Origin: Falciphora oryzae
Taxonomy: Eukaryota > Ascomycota > Sordariomycetes > Magnaporthales > Magnaporthaceae
Direction of reading: 5' to 3'
Length of the DNA: 64,000 nucleotides
Assembly (NCBI GenBank): GCA_000733355.1
Contig: JNVV01000001.1
Span: forward strand, 4,118,069 to 4,182,068
Position 1 is the stretch's first letter, and the number at the start of each line of letters is the position of its first letter. A program made the translations under genes and the position numbers. The notes under the pieces are model-generated. The model was not told the DNA's origin. It saw only the letters and a list, made by a program, of their open reading frames with translations, and ran no database searches. This document shows, in pieces, positions 56,271 through 64,000 of the stretch.

Positions 56271-58750
56271 TTAAGCACCAGCGGCCGGGGGCACCTCAAC
56301 GGGCCCGTTGTGCGGCAGGCTGGCCTTGCCCTCGGCGCGGGCGGCAAAGATGCCAGCCAGCGAGTCCTCGGGGCCGGCGTTGAGGCAGCTGGGCGCGTCG
56401 ACGCCGTTGGTGAAGGGCTGGACGCCCTCGACGACGGAGCCGTCCGAGTTGTAGATGACGGCGTTGCTCAGGTCGGTCGTCAGCTCCGTGTCGCCCCAGT
56501 TCTGGGGCGCGAACATGATGCTCGAGTGGGCCTCGGACATGATGGTGTTGGGCACGTCCTCGGCGCGCGTGTAGTGCTGCATGCCCAGGTTGATCCACGC
56601 CACCAGGTCCTCCTGCACCAGGCTCTCGCCGTTGAAGAACTTGTAGAACTCGACCGCGGGCGCCTCGGGCACGTTCTGGTTCAGCGACGACGACGAGCTG
56701 GGCTCCGTGTCGTGCTGCCGCGAGAAGGCGAACGGCTGCTTGGCGAACTGGGCGTTCTTGATGAAGAAGGGCGAGTTCTTGGAGGGCAGCACGACGTTGG
56801 AGAGCCCGGGCAGGATGCGGTAGCCGCGCGGCATGCCCCACTTGTTCTTGCGCTCCTTGTTGATGACGGCGTACATGGACTGGCCGTTGGCGGGCGTCTG
56901 CAGCAGCCCTTCGTTCTCCGTCTGGAGCTCGCTGACCTTGTACTTCATCATCTCGAAGGCGCCGCGCTCGGGGAACCACGGCTGCGTGACGTTCTCGACG
57001 ACGATGTCGGTGCGCTGGAGCGTGTTCTTGGAGTCGACCAGGTCGAAGTCGACCTTGAAGTTCATGACGTGGCTGTGCAGCGTGCCCGAGATGGTCTCCT
57101 CGATGCGCGGGCCCCAGAGGCCCTCGTCGTCGGGCCGGTAGTAGTTGGCCTGCACGTAGCCGCTGGCGTGCGCGTCGACCGTGACGGTGCCGTCAACCCA
57201 GAACCCGTAATCCCAAAGGTAATCGTAGTTACCAATAGTTCCAATCATGCGCACGACCAGCTTGGAGCCCTTAGCGGCCTGCAGGTACTCGGCTTCAGCG
57301 TGGCGGGTAATAGGGGTGCCGATATCCGCCTCGAAAATGCAGATGTTACCCGGCTGGTGGAAGACGGTGGTACCGGAGCTGTAGGTGCTGTTCAGGTAGG
57401 TGGCGCCGTAGGGGCAGTCGTAGCCGGGCACGAGGCGGCCGGCCTGGTTGCCGATGCCGTAGAAACGATCCATGTACGCAGTGTTGGCCTGGAACGGGTT
57501 GTTGCCGGCGTACTGGGCGATGGCGTCCTGCAGCGACAGCTCGTAGATGATGCGCTCGCCCTTGAACTTGATGTCGTAGAACTGCACGCCGACGTCGCGG
57601 TCGTAGCGCGTGTAGAAGCTCCAGCCCATGTACTCGACGTACTTGTTCTCCTTGTCGACCTTGTAGCGCTTGCCGTCGAGCTGCAGCATGGTGGGCGCGA
57701 AGCGGTCCTCGAGCTCGCGCACGGGGCCGCCCTTGCGGTCCTTGCGCAGGTAGTCGATGTTCTTGGACGGCGGCGGGTTCTTGTTGATGCGCTTGGCGAC
57801 CCAGGCCTCGCGCAGCTCCTCGACGCTCTTGTAGACCTTGAGGTCGTACACGATCATGCGGAGTTTCCACAGCGACGGGTCGGTGCCCGCGAGGTCCCAG
57901 CTGATGTACAGATCCGACGGCTGGCCGTACGAGGCCAGGCCGCCGCGGCGCCAGGCGGTCCAGGCGTTGGCCGTGGAACCGTCGGTCGAATAGGGGTTGG
58001 TGAAAAAATACACGCCTGTTGAGCGTTTATCGTTGTTGCCAAAGTACTGGAAGTCGACGAGGTCCTGCATGATGTCGGCGATGGCCGACGTGGTCTGGTT
58101 GACGATGACGTCGACGGCCTTGGCGCGGGGGCCGTTCATCAGCCAGCCGGCATTCCAGTGGATCTTGCCACCATTGGGGCCGTTGTAGATGTGGTCCAGC
58201 GACTCGATCTTGGTCTTGTCGCTCAGGGGCAGAGGCCCGACCGAGTACTCGGCGATGACGGGCGGGTTCTTGGCGCCCTCGTTGAGCACAACGCGGGCAT
58301 AGCGAGGAACCGCCGGGCCATTACCGTCCAGGTACGACAGCACATCCGTCTTGTTGGGCTTGAGGGCCTCAATGTGCTGTTGATGGTGCTTCGGGGTCAG
58401 CTCCAGCTTTTCAGGGGTTCAAAAGTGGGGTAGGCCAAATCGCCAAGATATTGATCACTTACGAAGATGTAGTTGTCGTTGATGGCCAGAGTCGGGCTGG
58501 TAGCGTTGGTCAGGTTGAGCGCCTTGTTCTCCGACAGGAAGCCGACGACCGAAGTCACCTCGGCCGCGGTCAGCGCTGCGAAGGGGCTGGCCTTGGGCGC
58601 CTTCACGGGGATGTCGATGGGGGCCGGGCACGTGTCCCTGGTTCTCAGGGACGGCCTGCCCTGGCTGCGCGACGAAAGGCGCACATTGGGAGCCGCATCG
58701 CCCGGGCCAAGGAGGCCAAAGACGGCGAGTACGAAAGGTGCCGATCTCAT
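56271..58750 (-). CDS. Copper amine oxidase (primary-amine oxidase)
   Basis: Oxidises primary amines to aldehydes with release of ammonia and H2O2, using copper and topaquinone made from one of its own tyrosines. Two exons (58750-58463 and 58406-56271, intron 56 nt) give 807 residues. A signal peptide (APFVLAVFGLLGPGDAAPN) marks secretion or vacuolar entry. N2/N3-type domains precede the catalytic domain, where the cofactor Tyr lies in IGNYDYLWDYGFW near 488, matching the NYD/E consensus. Copper ligands are HSHVMNF and the later His in MQHYTRAEDVP. YMDRFYGIGNQAGRL contains the likely catalytic-base Asp. Length fits secreted fungal enzymes. An overlapping antisense open frame is a GC shadow. 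Confidence 0.92.
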
Positions 58751-61107
58751 GGTGTTTGCTGATCTTCTGTGAAGATTTTGGCCTGTGAGGATATGATTTC
58801 CTGAGCTGGAGGCCTTGAGAGGAGGCTGAGGGCTGCCGATCAAACCTTCAGACGATCTGGAAGCCGGGCATCACGACCATTTTTATATCTGCGTCCTCCA
58901 AGGGATCGGAACACCCTGTCGAGACGCATATTGCCTTCCCGCCTCCCAAGACACAGCGCCGAGCAACGAGAAAGATGGTCCCCTCACGGCCAGCCCCGAG
59001 CCTGTCCCGACCAAGTCCCCTGTCTCCAGGAACTCGGATTCGGTGACGACGGCTAGACCAGAAGGAAGGAAGAGAATTCCACCAGGACAGCGGGGTTGTT
59101 TGCAGATATATTGCCCAAAAAGGCACAAGCGGCGCAACTACTGCGGGCTAGGTGGTCTATCGGCCGGCCATGGCTCTGGACTGATAGGCAAATGTTGTCT
59201 GGAGAGACGCAGAGGCGGCACAGAGATGCCGGCGATCGGACTCGCTGGCTCGCCACCCACACGGAGCGGCTGGCGTGGTGGGTGTGGTGTGCCTATCTCG
59301 GCAGGGAGTGCGGGATCTATCGGTACCTGTGTGTCGGTGTATGTCCCTGGAGGAGCTGTTGGGTCGGGTGAGCAGGTCGGGGGTGCCGTCGTCAGGTCAA
59401 GGAGCGGGCCCGGTATACCAATCTATGAGCCCGTATCGCTACTCGATATCATCGGCCCCGTCGACGAACAAGGTCAGTTGAGTCAGACCAGGAGCCAGCG
59501 GCCCCAGGCGCGGCTTTTTTTTTTTTTTTTTTTTTTTCGCTCTCTGGACTTTTCCATCAGGGTCCGCCCGTGCAAAGGGGAGACGACGGTATGGATCCCC
59601 CGCGCGGACAAGCAAGGCCAAGCAATTGGTCCCCAATCATGTTCCGCCGTCGCCTCGTGGGGGCTACGGCAGGATGAAGCGGATACAGGCCGAGAGCCTG
59701 CCTTGGACGGTTATCAAAGCTGCAATATAATGCGGAGCCAAGCTTGACATATCGTTTATCTTGTATCTCCACATGTGCCGGCCGAACAACCAGCCTGCCA
59801 AGACTTTCCCGTAGGGGCAAACGGCTCAAAGGGGCCCAAGCGGCTGTGCCCGACTTGTTCGTTTTTCCCTTCTTTTATCCTTGTTCTGCCGTCTTTCTCT
59901 AGGGTACTCCTTGGAAGTGACGGGCGCCCCTGAGAGGATGAGCTTTCATGGACAGAGGATGCCTGGCCATAAGTGGCAGGTCCGCAGGCTTGGCATCTTA
60001 CATGTTTGGCTTTTCGTGTTGGTGAAGGTTATCACCAAAAGCTTCTAGGTTGGTTTAATCCCGTAGGATAAGCTTATCTCTTTGTGATACGGACGTGGTA
60101 TTCTCGGGTGCGCGGATCGCCAAGACTTCTCTCGTGGCAGCTGATCAAGATAAGTGAGGTCTGGTCGGCTGGTCGGTTTGCCCGATAAGGTGGACGTCCG
60201 CATCGAGGCGCCCGCCCGCCCGGCACCCGCGGGCGTCATCGATGGCTGGACGTTATCGCTGCCCTGGACACAACACCTCCACAGCAGCTGTGTTGGCGGG
60301 CAGGGGATGCCTGGCGAACCCTGGCGAACGCCCATGTGCCGCCTCCACTCAGGACCCGGAAGCCGGACTGCGACGGTAAATGGCAAGGGGTTCATCGGGT
60401 ATCGTGCCCTGAGCCTCTTGAGCCGGCTCTCCGACTCGGCACCTTGTCACGCGCCCAGCCAGGGACCACGCCTGTCATCGGATGTGTACCTGGTGAAGAT
60501 CTCAGCAGTGATATGGAAGGCGAGATTCGTCACAAATGAACGGAACCATCAAGGCCACATCCCAGACCGGTATACACATGCAAAATTAGGCTTAAGGTGT
60601 ACCCAAAGATTGAGAAGTATAGAGCCCATTTGCTGATGAGATGAGGGCTTGATTGGGCTGTGGCATGTAGGCCTTCGAATTAGCTACATTGATTACACGG
60701 CCGCCCGGCGCTGTGGGTCGACTTTGTTCACCTGGCTTCGAAGACCTATTGAGGGTAAATATTCTCAGCACGGACAAGCAAGGGGTTTTAGGGGGTTTCT
60801 ATCCGCTGAAAATATCTCGCCGAGCCCTGAAGGAATCATGGGGCGGCTGAGATATCCCACAGCAGCCGCTAGCTGGGGTGGAATTATGGAGCCCCGTGGG
60901 GGTTTGCGGCACGATTCGTGCGTGTGCGAGACGAACCGGGCACGCGTCGACCTCAGCTCCATCGTCTGCCTTGGACAATTCAGAAAACGCCGCACCGCCG
61001 CCCAAGCCCCCTGGTGAAGACAGCAGAAGCAATTAATATTTGTTGACAAACAGATACAACAGACTTGCATACGGGAAATTTTCCTCCCTGCCGCCAGCCA
61101 GCCTGCG
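58751..61107. other. Long intergenic region (2.4 kb), no gene seen
   Basis: Upstream of both the amine oxidase (-) and the small membrane protein (+). It includes T23 at 59515-59537. Short frames on both strands lack codon bias or domains. Confidence 0.4.
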
Positions 61108-61563
61108 ATGCGGTCCGCACGCGACATCCCGACCTTCTATCGAGCCATGCTGCTCTGGGTCGACCCGGCCCTGGCGGCCGCAGGCGTCCTGCTGGCCGTG
61201 GCCGACCCGGCAAAGTACCTCGACACCATGGCGCCGCACGTCGCCTACCATGCCGGGCTCCAGGTCCTGCTCGACCAGCTCGCCGGCACCTACTCCATGC
61301 TGGCCTTCAACGGCGCCGTCGTGCTGCGCGTGGCCGAGGACGTCAGGGTCTGGAGCGCTTTGGAGCTGGGGATCCTGATGTGCGACCTGCTTCACGTGTG
61401 GGCGACCGCCAGGGCGCTCGGCCTTGATGTGTTCCTGAACCCGGCCGCCTGGAGATTCGAGGATTGGACCAACATCTTGACTCTCGCGGGGCTGGCCCTC
61501 ACGAGGGTTTCGTTTCTGCTACGCCTGGGCTTTTCCCCGGACGCCAAGACCAAGAAGCGTTGA
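61108..61563 (+). CDS. Small multipass membrane protein, fungal-specific
   Basis: Single exon, 151 residues. Hydrophobic segments near 13-32 (AMLLWVDPALAAAGVLLAVA), 55-75 (around LDQLAGTYSMLAFNGAVVL), 84-104 and 125-140 suggest four membrane helices, with a basic C-terminus (DAKTKKR). The pattern of a short N-terminus with FYRAMLLWVDP, then Tyr-Ser-Met-Leu, then EL-x-x-LMCDLLH resembles small uncharacterised fungal membrane proteins. I recall a DUF7704 grouping but cannot verify it. Function unknown. Start chosen as the first ATG with four helices intact. Confidence 0.65.
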   Translation: MRSARDIPTFYRAMLLWVDPALAAAGVLLAVADPAKYLDTMAPHVAYHAGLQVLLDQLAGTYSMLAFNGAVVLRVAEDVRVWSALELGILMCDLLHVWATARALGLDVFLNPAAWRFEDWTNILTLAGLALTRVSFLLRLGFSPDAKTKKR

Positions 61564-61913
61564 GTAGCTCGCGCCGAGATACTACCTGATAGGTTGCCGT
61601 TATGCATCTGTGCACGCGATAAGATCGCCACATGCATTATTGACCATGGTCTGCTGGGGAATACGCGGGGCTCAAGTCACCTTGGCTTGCTCATGGCCAC
61701 ATGGCCAAGAGTATAGTTTCTTGGATATACGTCATGGATGACATCTCATGTCAAAAATGGCTTTTATTTGCTTATATTTTGCATCACAGCCACATGTGAA
61801 GTGCCGTATCTGACATGCGTGGCGTGAGCTCTCACCTCCATTTGGCACATTGTCACATTGTCTACCGCCAGGGCGGGCGGGCGGTCCTGCCTGCTCCCGT
61901 ACTTCCGGACCCA
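61564..61913. other. Short convergent intergenic region
   Basis: 3' flanks of the small membrane protein and cystinosin genes; nothing else seen. Confidence 0.35.
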
Positions 61914-62841
61914 CTAGTCCAACCGTCTATCGGCCTCGCCGCGCTCCAGCAGCCCCTCCCTCTCGCTGACGCCCTTCTCCTTGCGCGGCGGGTAGAGGAC
62001 GTAGTGCTGCGTGAAGAAGACGAGGTCGTACAGCATCGAGACGTTCCCGAGCGCGAACTTGACCGGGTTCCCCGTGATGCCGGACCAGTCGCCCTGCATG
62101 TAGCTGTCGAGGCCCTGCTGGGCAATGCTGAGCACGCCGCCCGAGAAGTCGAGCAGGATCTGCCAGATGCTCCACCCTTGGGTGCTGCGGTTCCTCCAGT
62201 TGGCTACGACCTGCGGCGTGTACTTGACGAGCGTGATGACGAGCTTGACGTAGCTGATGGCGTAGAACACGTCGAGCCAGCACCAGTCGCGGCGCGGGTC
62301 GACGGGCGGCAGAGACGGGTCGCCATCGCGGGCCGCGACGACGAACACGACGGCCAGCACGCCCGCGATGCCGCCCAGAGCGATGCCCAGCATGAAGCGG
62401 CTCGGCCGCGTGCCCCCCGGGGCGCGCTCGAAGCCGCGCCACAGGCCCGGGACGTATTGACTCGCGGTGATGCTCGAGAGAACGAGGGCGTGCGCGGCAA
62501 AGGTGATGTCGTTGAACTGTACCGTCGGAGTCAGGCCGTGGTTGCGGGCTGCGTACTGGCCGCGGATGACGGGGGAGTAGAACATGGCGGCGTTGAAGGC
62601 AAAGTATGCTGCAAAGCCTGTTTTGGGGTTGGAATATGTCATCGGTCAGCGATTGCCCCAATCAAGCCGAGGACGAAGCGTCATCAATCGTACCCAACGT
62701 GTTTATCAGGGGAAAGTCTACTGTGGTCCCCGAGGTCGACTTGCGGCGGTAGTTGAGCAGCGGCTGCGGGTAGAAGGAAAGCGACCAGCACAGAAAGTAG
62801 ATCCAGCCAAAGATGGCCGACACGACGGCGAGGAAACCCAT
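61914..62841 (-). CDS. Cystinosin-type lysosomal/vacuolar cystine transporter (PQ-loop family)
   Basis: Two exons (62841-62694 and 62617-61914, intron 76 nt) give 283 residues with seven predicted membrane helices. The first PQ-loop is WSLSFYPQPLLNYRRKST followed by DFPLINTLG, joined across the splice to FAAYFAFNAAMFYS. The second is LVKYTPQVVANWRNRSTQGW followed by the LLDFSGGVLSIAQQGLD helix. Both PQ motifs and the Asp of LLDFxGG, used for proton coupling in cystinosin, are kept. The C-terminus has Tyr/Leu-based acidic residues (EGLLERGEADRRLD) consistent with vacuolar sorting. It is the counterpart of yeast Ers1 and human CTNS; cystine/H+ symport is inferred from the family. Confidence 0.9.
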
Positions 62842-63516
62842 GGCGCTGCAGTCGATTCGGGCAATGATCCAAGGGGGAGGCAGGTTCTGAAACGGAGTGA
62901 AAGAGATCTATCGCTGCCCGACTCGACTCCCCATCCAGCTCTTGCCAACTCTCGATCCCCAGAATTGGCTTTGCTGCATGCGCGGGAGCTTGAATGGCGA
63001 GCCGGCCCACTGGAATTTCGTGATGCGGGGAGATCCGCGACATGGAACGAAGCTTGGTCAGATTATGCAAGCTCCAACATGCCTTTGAAGGTCACGTGCG
63101 GTTCTGTTGGCGCGATGGGCCTGGCTCTCTTTGCAAAATCCGCGCAAGACCGCTCAAGCGAGAATGAAGCACTTTGCACAGCTTTCTTGAGCTCTGGTGC
63201 CCAAATAAAACCCCATTATCCTTTTCCTTTCCTATTTCCTTTCCTATTTCCTTTCCTATTTCCTTTCCTATTTCCTTTCCTATTTCCTTTCCTATTTCCT
63301 TTCCTATTTCCTTTCCCGTCAGCCAGATAAGGCCACTCGAGCTTTGCTGGACCCCATTCGAACCCCACTGCGTGTATCTATAAATAGGCTCGTCTGTCGT
63401 TTTCTGTAACGTGACCTCAGGTGGATTAAGCGCGTGCATCCGCTAAGCGCCATCACTTTATGCGATTAGACGATTTTCGCTCACGACCCACCGGCTCAGA
63501 CGCCCGCGGTCGGTCC
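62842..63516. other. Intergenic with minisatellite
   Basis: 5' flank of the cystinosin gene, then the 12-bp repeat annotated separately; no gene seen. Confidence 0.4.
63222..63316 (+). repeat. 12-bp minisatellite, unit CTATTTCCTTTC
   Basis: About seven near-identical tandem units, pyrimidine-only apart from one A. The unit length is a multiple of three, so the array stays open on both strands and gives spurious periodic peptides. Confidence 0.9.
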
Positions 63517-63742
63517 ACGGCCGGGCCCAGGGGTGGTCCCGGAAACCCCCCGCCCAAACCTGGTCTTACCCCCTTCTCCGGCACACTCGCCGGCCGACAG
63601 CATCACTACCACCCGCAGCGCTTACAACGCCCCGGCATATACACACGCCTACTGCCGATTGCCCGCTCACCAACAAGGGGCGCCGGAAAGCGGCCCGATT
63701 TCCGTGTGCCTTCGGGTTTAATTGTTAGCCGCCATAATGGCT
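63517..63742 (+). mobile_element. LINE 3'-end fragment (second copy)
   Basis: The segment matches the 3' untranslated part of the LINE at about 8870-9112 in the same orientation. Shared blocks include GCCGGCCGACAGC, CACTACCACC, GCAGCGCTTACA, CGCCCCGGC, TGCCGATTGCCCGCTCACCA, GCGCCGGAA and TTGTTAGCCGCC. It lacks the ACTC tail and any coding part. Differences are both transitions and small indels. Confidence 0.75.
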
Positions 63743-64000
63743 GATCGATGCTGCCAGAAGCCGACTTCGTGTTGCGTTCCACACATGGAGCGCATGGCAA
63801 CGAACGACGTTTCACGACCACACAAGTATCGGCATTGGCAAACATGGACCCCCTTTTTCGGATAGCAGCGACCATTTGTTAATGTCGTTAAAAGTCGAAA
63901 TCCAACAAGGGCTAACAAGGTATAATAGGAAGTCCCATGCCTGGGGTCATGCCGAACAGAAACGAAACGAAACCTTCATCGAAAAGAAACATGATCACCC
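63743..64000. other. Window end, no gene seen
   Basis: No coding frame or recognisable repeat. Confidence 0.3.

Noticed and set aside
56139..58022. 627-codon frame antisense to the copper amine oxidase
   Set aside because: Val/Leu/Gly/Arg-rich mirror of GC-biased coding DNA; no domain, and the opposite strand encodes a clear enzyme.
14769..62841. Secondary-metabolite gene cluster
   Set aside because: The enzymes present (GH78, GT90, SDR, amine oxidase) are scattered among housekeeping genes and there is no polyketide, peptide or terpene synthase.
63174..63439. Periodic FPIS or GKEI peptides
   Set aside because: Products of reading the 12-bp minisatellite on either strand.
1..64000. tRNA genes and CRISPR arrays
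   Set aside because: No segment with a T-loop plus matching acceptor stem was noticed by eye, and no repeat-spacer array is present; a tRNA scan would be needed to exclude a missed tRNA.

Overview
The window is genomic DNA of a filamentous ascomycete, most likely a Sordariomycete. Evidence: GC-rich coding exons split by short (56-120 nt) GT-AG introns; a dispersed 120-nt 5S rRNA gene of the Neurospora type; transposon reading frames broken almost only by TGG-to-TAG and CAA/CAG-to-TAA/TAG changes, the mark of repeat-induced point mutation (RIP); and conserved genes (importin alpha, POT1, SCC3, AFG1, Hnt3-type aprataxin) with filamentous-fungal architecture. The species cannot be named from the sequence alone. 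Exon coordinates were worked out by eye from splice signals, phase and family knowledge.

Left part (1 to about 14.4 kb): a repeat nest. It holds AT-rich DNA with a large palindrome; a small foldback element; a RIP-damaged Ty3/gypsy chromovirus whose gag and pol lie in one frame, with a 3' LTR but no visible 5' LTR; a RIP-damaged LINE that begins directly at the LTR; a decayed kinase-like pseudogene; a TA-flanked mariner/pogo-type inverted-repeat element; and a 373-bp hAT-type miniature element packed with GGGTTTT-like repeats and flanked by a perfect 8-bp target-site duplication. A 5S rRNA gene follows.

Middle and right part (14.7 to about 62.9 kb): ordinary gene space. In order: ankyrin-repeat protein (-), low-complexity hypothetical (+), SAT4/rhodopsin-domain membrane protein with two micro-exons (-), GH78 alpha-L-rhamnosidase (+), AFG1-like ATPase (+), GT90/CAP10-like glycosyltransferase (+), TRAPPC2L/Tca17 (-), AT-hook protein (+), aprataxin/Hnt3 (-), SDR-like protein (+), second AT-hook protein (-), DHX57/DHX29-like DEAH helicase (+), importin alpha (-), telomere protein POT1 (+), cohesin subunit SCC3 (-), copper amine oxidase (-), small membrane protein (+), cystinosin homologue (-). 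Several are nuclear chromosome-maintenance genes, but nothing points to one pathway or to a secondary-metabolite cluster.

Right end (63.2-64 kb): a 12-bp minisatellite and a second copy of the LINE 3' end, so related repeats flank the gene island. The clearest under-described items are the hAT-type miniature element, the mariner-type element, the paired inverted and direct repeats at the left end, and the two consecutive micro-exons of the SAT4-like gene.
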